NCBI RefSeq assembly: GCF_003100395.1
Contig: NZ_CP029210.1
Span: 2,232,001-2,296,000 of the forward strand
From: Aquabacterium olei
GTDB lineage: Bacteria > Pseudomonadota > Gammaproteobacteria > Burkholderiales > Burkholderiaceae_C
Direction: 5' to 3'
DNA: 64,000 nt
Shown here: positions 1 to 9,913 of the stretch, one piece after another
How positions within the stretch are numbered: the first letter of the stretch is position 1
Layout of the letters: every line of letters begins with the position of its first letter
The notes under the pieces: model-generated
Databases searched by the model: none
Told to the model about the DNA's origin: nothing
What the model saw: the letters and a program-made list of their open reading frames with translations, nothing else
Translations under genes and position numbers: made by a program

Positions 1-3000
1 TGAGCGCGGCGACCTGGGTGCTGTTGAGGGCAGCGATGTCATCGGTCCCCAACGCGCCGATCTGGCTTGTGCGCAGGCTGGCGATCTGCCCGGAAGTGAG
101 GGCTGCAACCTGGGTGGCGCTCAAGGCACCGATCTGGTCCGCACTCAAGGCCGTCAGCTGTGCCGGCGACAAGGCGCGCAGCTGCACGCTGTCCAGCACG
201 GCGAGGTCAGCAGTTTCTACGGCCTGCAGTTGGCCTGTGGTGAGCGCCGCAATCTGGGTGCTGCCCAAGGCGGCGACCTGCGTGGTGGTCAGCGCCGCGA
301 CAGCCGATGTGGACAGCCCCTGCAGGGCAGCGGGCGTCAGCGTCCGCAGATCGGCCACCTCGATGGCCTGAACCTGCGCGGTGGTGAGGCCGGCCAGCTG
401 TGCACTGCTCAGTGCAGCAGCCTGCGAGCCAGTCAGTGCGGCGATGTCAGCCGTTTCCATGGCACCGAGCTGTGTGCGGGTGAGCGCGGCCACCTGGGTG
501 GTGGTCAGCGCCTGAACCTGATCGGTCTCCAACGCAGCCAGCTGTGCGGTCCCCAGCGACCGCAGCGCGGTGCTGCCGATCGCCTGGAGGGCCGCTGTGC
601 CCAACGCGGCGGCCTGAGCCGTGCTGAGGGCCGCAACCTGGGCGCCACTCAGAGCCGTCGCCTGCACCGAGGTCAGGGCACCGATGTCACTGGTGGTGAG
701 CGTCGCGATCTGCTGGGTGCTCAGGGCGGCGACCTGCTGCGTCGTCAGCGCGGCCACCTGGTCGGTGCCGAGCGCCAGCACGCCTTCCGTACCCAAGGCA
801 CGCAGCGCAGCCGCACTCAAGGCCTTGATGTCGCCCGTTTCGATGGCGGCGATCTGGGCGGTGGTCAGCGCCTGTGCTTGCGTGCTGGTCAGGGCGCCAA
901 TCTGGGCGCTGTCCATGGCCGCCACGTCGGCGGTTTCGATGGCTGCGATCTGTGCTGTGTTCAGCGCAGCGATCTGACCGCTGCTCAGGGCAGCAATCTG
1001 GCTGGAATGCAGCGCGGCGATCTGCGCCGTGGTCATGCCAGCCAGCTGAGCGCTGCTGAGCGCACGGAGCTGGCCGCTCGAGAGCGCGGCCAGGTCGGCC
1101 GTTTCAATGGCCGCCAGTTGCGCGCTGCTCAGGCCCGCCACCTGCATGCTGGTGAGGGCGCCGATCTGGCTGCTGGACAGCGCGACGATGGCATCGGTAC
1201 CCAGGGCGCGCAACGCGACCGTGCCGAGTGCGCGCAGGTCTTCCGTCTCGACCGCCTGGATCTGGCTGGTCGTGAGCGCGGCCGCCTGTGCGGAGGTCAT
1301 GGCCTTCATCTGGTCGACCGTGAGGGCCGCGACATCGGCGGTCTCCATGGCGGCGACCTGCGCGGTGCTCAAGGAAGCGACCTGCGCGGTGGTCAGGCTC
1401 GCCACCTGCTGGGTGGTCAAGCCTGCAATCGCCGCGGTGCCCAGGCCACGCAGAGCAGCGGCAGACAGCGCACGCAGGTCCTCGGTCTCCATCGCCACGA
1501 GTTGCGACGTGCTCAGGGCAGCGACTTGAGCGCTGCCCAGGGCCGCCGCCTGCGCGGTCGTGAGGGCCGCAACGTCCTGCGTCTCCATCGCAGCGATCTG
1601 CGAAGTCTGCAGGCTGGCGATCTGGCCTGTGCTCAGCGAGGCGATCTGGCTGCTGCCCAACCCGACGATCTGTGCCGTGGTGAGCGAGGCAATCTGTGCG
1701 CTGCCCAAGCCCTTGAGCTGGTCTGCCGTGAGGACAGCCAGGTCACCGGTCTCGATGGCGGCCACCTGAGCGGTCGTCAACGCGGCCACCTGGGCGCTGC
1801 TCAGCGCAGCCACCTGCTCGGTCGACAGCGCAGCGATGACGGACGTCGTCAGGCCGCGCAAGGCCGCGGTGCTCAAAGAGCGGACGTCCAGCGACTCGAC
1901 CGGTTGAATCTGGGCGGTCGACAAGGCGGCCAGTTGGGCGCTGTTCATGACCGCCATCTGGCTGGAGGTCAGGGCGGCAACGTCCTGCGTTTCCATGGCC
2001 GCGATCTGGGCCGTGGTGAGGGCCTGGATCTGGCCCGTGGTGAGGGCCTGGACCTGAGATGTCGTCAGGGCCTCGATCTGGGCGGTACCCATGGCCTTCA
2101 GTGCCACCGTGCCGATGGCCTGGAGGTCCCCCGTGTCGATGGCAGCCACCTGAGCCGTTGTCAGGGCGGCAAGCTGTGTGCTGGTCAGGGCCGCCACCTG
2201 CGCAGAGGTCAGCGCAACGACACCTGCCGTGTCGATCGCGGCCAACTGCGACGTCGCGAGCGCTGCGACCTGAGCAGAGCTCAGATTGGCAAGCTGCTCA
2301 GTGGACAGCGCGCCGATGGACGCGGTGCCGAGGGCACGCAGTGCAGCGGTGCTGAGGGCACGAATGTCCGTGGTCTCGATCGCGGCCACCTGGGCCGTGG
2401 TCAGCGCGGCAACCTGGGCGCTGTTGAGTGCACCGATCTGGGCGCTGCTCATCGCGGCCAGGTCTGCCGTCTCGATGGCTGCAACCTGAGCTGTGCTCAG
2501 CGACGCCACCTGACTGCTGCTCAAGGCCGCCACCTGCTCGGTGGACAGCGCTGCAATGGCGGCCGTGCCAAGCGCACGGATCGCCTGGCTCGACAAGGCA
2601 CGCAGATCGGCGGCGTCGATGGCTGCCAGCTGGCTGGTGCTAAGGCCCGCGACATGGGCGGAAGACAAGGCACCGATGTGGGCGCTCGTCATCGCACGGA
2701 GGTCATCGGTCTCAAGTGCGGCCACCTGGGCGGTGCTCAATGCCGCGACTTGAGCAGTACTCAGACCCGCGATCTGGGTCGTGTCCAGAGCCTGCAGTTG
2801 GGCCGTGGTGAGCGCGCCCACCTGGGCCGTACCCAGAGCGCGGAGCTGGTTCACCGACAGGGCAGCCAGATCACCGGTCTCGATGGCCGCCACCTGGGCG
2901 GTGCTCAGGCCCGCGAGCTGTGTGCTGGTCAGTGCTGCAACTTGGCTGCTGGTCAAGGCCGCGATCGCATCCGCACCCAGCGCACGCAAGGCCGACGACG

Positions 3001-6000
3001 TCATCGCACGCAGGTCCGCGGTTTCGATGGCCGCCACCTGGGCCGTGTTCAGCGCTGCCAGCTGGCTGCTGGTGAGCGCCGCTGCCTGCGTCTCGGTCAG
3101 CGCGGCGATGTCAGCGGTTTCGATGGCGGCAACCTGGGTTGACGACAGCCCCGCAATCTGCCCCGTGCTCAGGGTTGCAATCTGGCTGGTGCCGAGGGCC
3201 GCGATGGCATCGGTGCCGAGGCCACGCAGCGCGGTGGGAGACAGCGCCCGCAGGTCGCTGGTCTCGATGGCCGCCACCTGGGCGGTCGAGAGCGACGCCA
3301 GCTGGGTGCTGTTCAAGGCAGCAAACTGGGTGCTCGTCATCGCGGCCACGGTGGCCGTGTCGAGCGCAGCCAGCTGAACCGGCTTGAGCGCCGACACCTG
3401 CAGGCTGGTCAGGGCAACCACCTGGGCCGTGCTGAGGGCAGCCACTTGGGTGCTGCCGAGCGCGCCAACCTGGCTGGTGTTGAGCGCGCGGATCTGATCG
3501 GCGCCCAGCGCGGCCAGGTCAGTGGTCTCGATCGCCGCGATCTGGGCCGAGCTGAGGCCTGCGACCTGCTGTGTGGTGAGCGCACCCACCTGCAGGCTGG
3601 TCAGCGCTGCCACGGCATCGGTACCCAGTGCGCGCAGTGCGGCGGGATTCAAGGCGCGGATGTCGGTGCTTTCCATCGACGCCAGCTGTGCGGTCGTCAG
3701 CGCCGCAGCTTGCGTGCTGTTCAGTGCGGCAAACTGGGCGGTGGTCATGGCCACCAGGTCACCCGTTTCGATGGCCCGAATCTGGCCGGTGTTGAGCGTG
3801 GCGACCTGTGTGCTGCTCAGTGCACTGAGCTGCTCCGAGGTCATCGCGGCCACGGCCGCCGTGCCAAGCGACTGCAAGGCGGCTGAACTCAGCGCGCGCA
3901 GGTCGGAGGATTCGATCGCGGCCACCTGGGCCGTCGTCATCGCGGCCAGCTGGGCGCCGGTCAGGGCTGCGGCCTGCGCGGTCGTCAGGGCCACGATGTC
4001 CTCGGTGCCCAGCGCCGCGACCTGGGTCGTGGTGAGAGCGGCAATCTGCACGGAGCTGAGTGCGGCCACCTGCGCCGAGCTCAGCGCCTGGATCGCATCG
4101 GTGCCCAATGCCCGCAGGCCCGCCACATTGATGGCGCGGATGTCGCCCGAGTCGATGGCGGCGATCTGGCTGGTCGACAGCGCGGCAATCTGCGCACTGC
4201 CCAGCGCGCCGATCTGCGCACTGCCCAGGGCCTGGATCATGGCCGTGTCCAGCGCGCCGACCTGCGTGACCGTCAACGCGGCCACCTGTCCGCTTGCCAG
4301 GGACGCAATCTGCTCGGTCGAAAGGGCTGCCAGCTGGCTGGTTCCCAGTGCGGCGATCTGGACAGAACCCAGCGCCCGCAACTGGGTGCTCGACATCGCC
4401 GCCACGTCGGCGGTTTCAATGGCAGCCACTTGAGCGGTGCTCAGCCCGGCCACCTGTGCGGAAGTCAGCGCGGCCACCTGCTCGGACGTCAGTGCGGCGA
4501 TCTGGGCCGTGCCCAGCGCGCGCAACGCGCCGGAGCTGATGGCGCGCAGGTCGGTTGTTTCCAGCGCCGCAACCTGCTGCGTGGTCAGTGCCGCCAGCTG
4601 CGCGGAACCGAGTGCCGCGACCTGCGCTGTCGTCAGAGCGGCCACATCGGCGGTCTCCATCGCGGCGACCTGCGCCGTGTTCAGCGATGCAACCTGTGCG
4701 GAGGTCAAGGCCGTGATCTGGGCCGTGTCCAGGGCCGCGATGCCATCGGTGCTCAACGCACGGAGGGCCTGCGGGTTCAAGGCCCGAAGATCGGCGGTCT
4801 CCAGCGCGGCAATCTGTGCGCTGCTCAAGGCCGCGGCCTGCGCGCTGGTCAGGGCGGCGGCCTGCGCCGTGGTCAACCCCTGGATGCTGTTGGTGCTGAG
4901 CGCGGCAATCTGGTTGGTGTCGAGGGCGGCCAGTTGGGCCGACGTCAGCGACGCAATGTGGTTGCTCGACAGAGCCTGGATACCCGCCGTGTCGATGGCC
5001 CGCAGCGCCGTCGACGACAGCGCCTTCATGTCGGACGCATCAATGGCGACGAGCTGGGCTGTGCTCAGGGCCTGGATCTGTGCGCTGTTCAGCGCGCCGA
5101 CCTGGCTGCTGCTGAGCGCAGCCATCTCGGCATCGCTGAATGTTGCCAGCTGCGCTGCGCTCAGCGCAGCGACCTGTGGCACGCCAAGCGCGGCGACCTG
5201 GGTGCTGTTCAGCGCGGCGATCTGAGTCGTGCTCATCGCCGCCAGCTGAGCGGCACTGAGTGCACGCAGTTGTTCCGCGCCCAGCACACCGAGGTCTGCG
5301 GTCTCCATGGCCGCCATCTGGGTGGTGGTCAGGGAAGCAATCTGCGCGGAAGTCAGCGCAGCCGCTTGCTCTGTGGTCAACGCCGCGATCGCTTCCGTGG
5401 TGAACCCCTTCAGCGACCCGGTCACCAGCGAACGCACGTCCACCGTTTCCATTGGCGTGACCTGCTCCGTACGCAACGCACCGAGTTGCGCGCTGCTCAG
5501 CGCGGCCACCTGGACGGATGTCAAGGCCACGATGTCGGCGGTTTCAAGCGCAGCAATCTGCGCCGTGGTCAGCGCCGCCACCTGGGCCGTGGTCAGTGCA
5601 GCCACTTGCGCCGTGGTCAGGGCGACGATGCCGTCCGTACCCAGGCCGCGCAGGGCCGCCGTGCTTATGGCACGCAGGTCGTCCGCCTCCATCGCGGTCA
5701 CCTGCGCCGCCGTCAGGGCCGCCACTTGCGTGCTGCCCAAAGCGGCCATCTGCGCGGAGTTCAGAGCCGCCAGGCCACCCGTCTCGATGGCGGCAATCTG
5801 GGCCGTGGTCAGTGCCGCGACCTGCGCGCTGGTCAGGGCTGCGATCTGGTCCGAGGTCATGGCCGCAATGGCCGCCGTGCTGACCGCCTTCAGGGCGGCC
5901 GCCGACATGGCACGCAGATCGGTCGTTTCCATCGCGGCCACCTGGGCCGTGCCCAGTGCCGCAGCCTGCGTGCTGCTCAAGGCCGCAACCTGGGTGGAGC

Positions 6001-9000
6001 TCATGGCCACAATGTCAGCGGTTTCGATCGCGGCAACCTGAGCCGTGGTCAGCGCTGCCACCTGGGCACTGGACAGAGAAGCAATCTGGTCGCTGCTCAG
6101 CGCTGCAATGCCCTCGGTGCTCACGGCACGCAGGGCTGCCACGTTCAGCGCCTTGATGTCCTGGGTCTCGATGCCGACCAATTGCGCAGTCGACAAGGCC
6201 GCGACCTGCACAGACGTGAGGGCCCCCACTTGCGCGCTGGTCAGCGCGGCGATGTCGGTGCTGTCCAGCGCTGCGATCTGCTCTGTGCGCAGCGCAGCGA
6301 CTTGTGCCGTGGTCAGGCCGCCCAACTGGGCGCTGTCCAGCGCGGCGATCTGCGCCGTGTTCATGCCGGCGACTTGCGCAGCGGTCAGCGCACGCAGCTT
6401 GTCCGCGCCCAACGCTGGCAGATCAGCCACCTCGATGGCGGCCACCTGGGCCGTCGTCAGCGCCGCAAGCTGAGCCGAGCTCAGGGCGGCGATCTGTGCA
6501 CTGTCCAGCGCGACGATCGCGTCGGTGCCCAGCGCACGAACGGCGGCAGGCGACATGGCCCGCAGGTCGGCGGCATCAATGGCTGCCACCTGGGCGGTAT
6601 TGAGCGCAGCAACCTGGGCGCTGCTCAACGCGGCAATCTGGCCGCTGCTCATCGCTGTCAGGTCACCGTTGCTCAGCGCGGCAACCTGGTCGGTCGTCAG
6701 CGCTGCCACCTGTGCCGTGGTCAGGGCGGCGATCTGTTCGGTGGACCAGGCTTGAATGCCGCTCGTACCGATGGACTTCACCGCATTCACGCCAAGGGCA
6801 GCCACATCACGTGACTCCATGGCGGCCAGTTGCGCGGTCGTCATGGCCGCCACCTGGGCAGAACCGAGCGCGGCGACCTGAGCGGTCGTCAGGCCGGCGA
6901 TGTCGGTGGTTTCGATGTTTGCGATCTGGGAGGTGCTCAGCGACGCCACCTGCGCCGTCGTCAGGGCCGCCACCTGCTCGGAAAACAAGGCCGCCATGCC
7001 GGCTGTGCCCAGCCCGCGCAGCGCCGCTGCGCTCACGGCGCGCAGGTCACCCGTCTCGAGCGCGGCCACTTGTGCTGTGCTCAGTGCGGCCAGCTGGCTG
7101 CTGCCCAGTGCCGCGGCCTGAACCGATGTCAAGGCGGCAACCTGGGCGGTATCGAGCGCAGCGATCTGCGTCGTCCCCAGACCGGAGACCTGAACGGCAG
7201 ACAGCTCACCGATCTGGCTGGTGCTCAGGGCGCCCACCTGGGTGGAGCCCAGCGCAGCCAACTGCGCCGATGAGAGCGCCCGCAGTTGTGCACCGCTCAT
7301 GGCGGCCACATCGGCCGATTCGATGGCAGCGATCTGGGTCGTCGTCAACGAGGCAATCTGCCCTGTGCTGAGGGCAGCCACGTGGCTGCTGTCCAGCGCG
7401 GCGATGGCATCGGTTCGCAGCCCGCGCACTGCCACGGCGCTCAGCGCGCGAAGGTCTGCGGTTTCCATGGCCGCCACCTGGGCGGTCGTGAATGCGGCCG
7501 TCTGCGTGCTGCTCAATGCCCCGAACTGCGCGGTGGTCATGGCGACCACATCGGCCGTCTCCAGCGCGGCCAGCTGCGTGGTCGTCAACGAGGCCACCTG
7601 CCCCGACCCCAGCGCAGCGACCTGCTCCCCCGTCAGGGCCGCAATGGCAGCCGTCCCCAGCCCGCGCAACGCGCTGGTCGACAAGGCCTTCATGTCGCCG
7701 GAATCAATGGCGACGATCTGCTCGGTGCTGAGTGCCCCGATCTGTCCCGAGGTCAGGCCGGCGATCTGTGCCGAGCTCATCGCCGTCAGGTCTTCTGCAG
7801 CCAGCGCAGCCACCTGGGCCGTGCTGAGCGCGGCCACCTGGGACGATGTGAGCGCCGCAATCTGGCTGCTGTCCAGCGCAGCCACTTGCGCGGTCGTCAG
7901 GCCGCCGATCTGCATCGAGTTGAAGGCGCGGAGTTGTGCGCCAGACAACGCGGCCAGGTCGCTCGTCTCGATGGCGGCCACCTGAGCCGTCGTCATTGCA
8001 GCGACCTGAGCGACGCTCAGGCCCGCGACCTGCTGGCTGCTCAGCGCAGCGATGGCATCGGCGCTCAGTGCGCGGAACGCGGCCGGGCTCATCGCGGCCA
8101 GGCTGGTGCTCTCGAGCGCGGCAAGCTGCGCGGCACCCAGCGCGGCGGTATGCGTGCTGTTCAGCGCAGCGACCTGCGACACGCCAAGGGCTGCGATGTC
8201 GGCGCTCTCGATGGCCGCCACCTGTTGCGAGGTCAAGGCGGCAATCTGTGCCGACGACAGGGCGCCGACCTGCTCGGAGGTCAGCGCCACCACGCCAGCG
8301 GTCGTCATCGCGCGCAGCGCGGTCGTGTTCATCGCACGGAGGTCACCGCTCTCGATCACCTGAACCTGTGCCGTGGTGAGCGCAGCCACCTGGGCACTGC
8401 CCAGAGCGCCCATCTGTGCCGCGGTGAGTGCCACCACATCTGCGGTCTCCATCGCGGCCAGTTGCTGCGGCGTAAGACCGGCGACCTGCCCGGAGCTCAA
8501 CGCTGCGATCTGCTCGGTCGACAGCGCCACGATGGCATCCGTGCTCAAGCCCTTGATGGCTGTCGGCGTCATGGCCCGCAGATCGGCCGTCTCCATCGCG
8601 GCGATCTGCGCCGTGGTCAGAGCCGCCACCTGGGTGCTCGACATCGCGGCCACCTGAGCCGGCGTCAGGGCGGCAATGCCGCCCGTGGTCAGCGCAGCCA
8701 CCTGCTCGGTGCTCAATGCACCGACCTGCTGGCTGCTCATGGCCGCAACCTGTTCCGTTCCAAGAGCGGCCATGGCGGCCGTCGTCAGGCCGCGCACGGC
8801 CGTCGTGTTCAGCTGACGGATGTCCTGCGAGTCAATGGCTGCCACATGGGCCGTGTTGAGCGCAGCCAGCTGGGTGCTGGACAGCGCCCCGACCTGTGCG
8901 CCCGTCATCGCTGCCAGATCTTCTGTCTCCAGAGCAGCCAGCTGCGCCGTGCCCAGCGCGGCGACCTGGGTGGTCGACAGGCCAGCGATCTGCTCCGACG

Positions 9001-9880
9001 TCATGGCCGCAATCTGAGCTGTGCTCAGGCCAGCAAGCTGAGCCGCGCTCAGCGCACGCAGCTGCGTGGTGCTCAGCAGTTGCAGGTCCTCGGTCTCGAT
9101 GGCCCGCACGGCACTCGACGACAACGATGCCAGCTGCGCCGTCGTCAGGCTGCCGACCTGCTCGGTCGTCAGGGCCGCAATGGCGGCGGTGCTGAAGGCC
9201 CGCAGGGCGTTCGGCGACAGCGCGCGCACGTCACCGGCCTCGATCGCCTGAACCTGGGTCGTGGTCAATGCGGCCACCTGCACGCTGTTCAGTGCAGCGA
9301 TCTGTGCCGACGACAGGGCTGCGATGTCCGCCGTTTCCAACGCTGCAATCTGCGATGTCAACAAGGCAGCGATTTGCCCCGTGGTGAGCCCGCCCACCTG
9401 CTCTTCCGTCAGTCCGGCAATCGCTTGCGTGCTCAGACCGCGCAGCGCCGTCGAGTTGAAAGCCCGCACCGTGCCGGCGTCGACACCGCCCAGCTGTTGC
9501 GTCGTGAGGACCCCCAGCTGGGTGCTGTTGAACGCGCCGATCTGCGTGGTCGAGAATGCACCGAACACCGCAGAGCTCAGCGACGCCACCTGGGCCGTGT
9601 TCAAGGACGCAATCTGCTGCGCCTGCAGGCCCGACACGATGTCGGCCCCGAGGCTGCCGAACTGCTCGGCCGACAAGGCCGCGAGCTGCGCCGTCGACAG
9701 CACCCGCATCTCACCGGCTTCCAGTCCCTTGAGTTGCTCGGTGGTCAGCATGGACAGCGCAGCCGTCTGCAAAGAACGCAGCTGGCTGGTGGTCAACGCC
9801 TGGATCTGTTCGGAGGTGAACACGGCCCAGTCGCTCGTTGTGAGGCTGGCGATCTCGCTGGCCGTCAAGGCGGCGATTTC
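1..9880 (-). repeat. Tandem 24-bp (octapeptide) repeat tract with 240-bp and 408-bp super-repeats
   Basis: About 410 diverged 24-bp units lie in register with the reading frame. Only Leu at position 4, Ala at 2-3, an aliphatic residue at 1, Thr/Ser at 5-6 and Gln/Asp/Ala at 8 are conserved. Landmark double octads (LRALxxxA-LRGLxTxA; on the plus strand typically 'cgcagcgc' or similar) fall near 9433, 9193, 8785, 8545, 8305, 8065, 7657, 7417, 7009, 6769, 6529, 6121, 5881, 5641, 5401, 4993, 4753, 4513, 4105, 3865, 3625, 3217, 2977, 2569, 2329, 2089, 1849, 1441, 1201, 793, 553 and 313. Every spacing is therefore 240 bp (10 octads) or 408 bp (17 octads). Confidence 0.9.
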
Positions 9881-9913
9881 GCTGGGGGTCATGTTCGTGA
9901 TGTTGATGGCCAT
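1..9913 (-). CDS. Giant octapeptide-repeat protein, C-terminus beyond window edge
   Basis: The frame starts at an ATG (9913-9911) and stays open to the left edge. I read every codon and found no stop in 3,304 codons, so the protein is partial and exceeds 3,300 residues. After about ten residues (MAINITNMTP) it becomes continuous 8-residue units such as IAALTTEQ, VAALTTAQ and LRALSTAA. It has no signal peptide and no N-terminal domain. Some octads end in Asp (ETAD, ESGD), and pairs of the type LRALxxxA-LRGLxTxA recur every 240 or 408 bp. The protein is rich in Ala, Leu, Thr, Ser and Gln and very poor in aromatic residues and Cys. The neighbouring LapBCE-like type I secretion genes suggest export through a C-terminal signal outside the window. 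The neighbouring GT41 gene suggests O-glycosylation of the Ser/Thr-rich turns. Similar repeats occur in large betaproteobacterial proteins of unknown function. An adhesin or surface-layer role is inference. The upstream GGGTGA is a weak ribosome site. Confidence 0.9.
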   Translation of the reverse strand, partial: MAINITNMTPSEIAALTASEIASLTTSDWAVFTSEQIQALTTSQLRSLQTAALSMLTTEQLKGLEAGEMRVLSTAQLAALSAEQFGSLGADIVSGLQAQQIASLNTAQVASLSSAVFGAFSTTQIGAFNSTQLGVLTTQQLGGVDAGTVRAFNSTALRGLSTQAIAGLTEEQVGGLTTGQIAALLTSQIAALETADIAALSSAQIAALNSVQVAALTTTQVQAIEAGDVRALSPNALRAFSTAAIAALTTEQVGSLTTAQLASLSSSAVRAIETEDLQLLSTTQLRALSAAQLAGLSTAQIAAMTSEQIAGLSTTQVAALGTAQLAALETEDLAAMTGAQVGALSSTQLAALNTAHVAAIDSQDIRQLNTTAVRGLTTAAMAALGTEQVAAMSSQQVGALSTEQVAALTTGGIAALTPAQVAAMSSTQVAALTTAQIAAMETADLRAMTPTAIKGLSTDAIVALSTEQIAALSSGQVAGLTPQQLAAMETADVVALTAAQMGALGSAQVAALTTAQVQVIESGDLRAMNTTALRAMTTAGVVALTSEQVGALSSAQIAALTSQQVAAIESADIAALGVSQVAALNSTHTAALGAAQLAALESTSLAAMSPAAFRALSADAIAALSSQQVAGLSVAQVAAMTTAQVAAIETSDLAALSGAQLRAFNSMQIGGLTTAQVAALDSSQIAALTSSQVAALSTAQVAALAAEDLTAMSSAQIAGLTSGQIGALSTEQIVAIDSGDMKALSTSALRGLGTAAIAALTGEQVAALGSGQVASLTTTQLAALETADVVAMTTAQFGALSSTQTAAFTTAQVAAMETADLRALSAVAVRGLRTDAIAALDSSHVAALSTGQIASLTTTQIAAIESADVAAMSGAQLRALSSAQLAALGSTQVGALSTSQIGELSAVQVSGLGTTQIAALDTAQVAALTSVQAAALGSSQLAALSTAQVAALETGDLRAVSAAALRGLGTAGMAALFSEQVAALTTAQVASLSTSQIANIETTDIAGLTTAQVAALGSAQVAAMTTAQLAAMESRDVAALGVNAVKSIGTSGIQAWSTEQIAALTTAQVAALTTDQVAALSNGDLTAMSSGQIAALSSAQVAALNTAQVAAIDAADLRAMSPAAVRALGTDAIVALDSAQIAALSSAQLAALTTAQVAAIEVADLPALGADKLRALTAAQVAGMNTAQIAALDSAQLGGLTTAQVAALRTEQIAALDSTDIAALTSAQVGALTSVQVAALSTAQLVGIETQDIKALNVAALRAVSTEGIAALSSDQIASLSSAQVAALTTAQVAAIETADIVAMSSTQVAALSSTQAAALGTAQVAAMETTDLRAMSAAALKAVSTAAIAAMTSDQIAALTSAQVAALTTAQIAAIETGGLAALNSAQMAALGSTQVAALTAAQVTAMEADDLRAISTAALRGLGTDGIVALTTAQVAALTTAQVAALTTAQIAALETADIVALTSVQVAALSSAQLGALRTEQVTPMETVDVRSLVTGSLKGFTTEAIAALTTEQAAALTSAQIASLTTTQMAAMETADLGVLGAEQLRALSAAQLAAMSTTQIAALNSTQVAALGVPQVAALSAAQLATFSDAEMAALSSSQVGALNSAQIQALSTAQLVAIDASDMKALSSTALRAIDTAGIQALSSNHIASLTSAQLAALDTNQIAALSTNSIQGLTTAQAAALTSAQAAALSSAQIAALETADLRALNPQALRALSTDGIAALDTAQITALTSAQVASLNTAQVAAMETADVAALTTAQVAALGSAQLAALTTQQVAALETTDLRAISSGALRALGTAQIAALTSEQVAALTSAQVAGLSTAQVAAIETADVAAMSSTQLRALGSVQIAALGTSQLAALSTEQIASLASGQVAALTVTQVGALDTAMIQALGSAQIGALGSAQIAALSTSQIAAIDSGDIRAINVAGLRALGTDAIQALSSAQVAALSSVQIAALTTTQVAALGTEDIVALTTAQAAALTGAQLAAMTTAQVAAIESSDLRALSSAALQSLGTAAVAAMTSEQLSALSSTQVATLNTGQIRAIETGDLVAMTTAQFAALNSTQAAALTTAQLASMESTDIRALNPAALRALGTDAVAALTSLQVGALTTQQVAGLSSAQIAAIETTDLAALGADQIRALNTSQVGALGSTQVAALSTAQVVALTSLQVSALKPVQLAALDTATVAAMTSTQFAALNSTQLASLSTAQVAAIETSDLRALSPTALRGLGTDAIAALGTSQIATLSTGQIAGLSSTQVAAIETADIAALTETQAAALTSSQLAALNTAQVAAIETADLRAMTSSALRALGADAIAALTSSQVAALTSTQLAGLSTAQVAAIETGDLAALSVNQLRALGTAQVGALTTAQLQALDTTQIAGLSTAQVAALSTAQVAALETDDLRAMTSAHIGALSSAHVAGLSTSQLAAIDAADLRALSSQAIRALGTAAIAALSTEQVAALSSSQVASLSTAQVAAIETADLAAMSSAQIGALNSAQVAALTTAQVAAIETTDIRALSTAALRALGTASIGALSTEQLANLSSAQVAALATSQLAAIDTAGVVALTSAQVAALTSTQLAALTTAQVAAIDTGDLQAIGTVALKAMGTAQIEALTTSQVQALTTGQIQALTTAQIAAMETQDVAALTSSQMAVMNSAQLAALSTAQIQPVESLDVRSLSTAALRGLTTSVIAALSTEQVAALSSAQVAALTTAQVAAIETGDLAVLTADQLKGLGSAQIASLTTAQIVGLGSSQIASLSTGQIASLQTSQIAAMETQDVAALTTAQAAALGSAQVAALSTSQLVAMETEDLRALSAAALRGLGTAAIAGLTTQQVASLTTAQVASLSTAQVAAMETADVAALTVDQMKAMTSAQAAALTTSQIQAVETEDLRALGTVALRALGTDAIVALSSSQIGALTSMQVAGLSSAQLAAIETADLAALSSGQLRALSSAQLAGMTTAQIAALHSSQIAALSSGQIAALNTAQIAAIETADVAAMDSAQIGALTSTQAQALTTAQIAAIETGDIKALSAAALRALGTEGVLALGTDQVAALTTQQVAALSTQQIATLTTSDIGALTSVQATALSGAQVAALSTAQAAALGTAALQAIGSTALRSLGTAQLAALETDQVQALTTTQVAALTRTQLGAMETADIAALTGSQAAALSSAQLAGLTTAQVQAIEVADLRTLTPAALQGLSTSAVAALTTTQVAALGSTQIAALTTGQLQAVETADLAVLDSVQLRALSPAQLTALSADQIGALSATQVAALTSGQIASLRTSQIGALGTDDIAALNSTQVAAL

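Noticed and set aside
1..9900. CRISPR-like 24-bp repeats
   Set aside because: The units are contiguous without unique spacers, diverged, in codon register and in a single reading frame; there are no cas genes.
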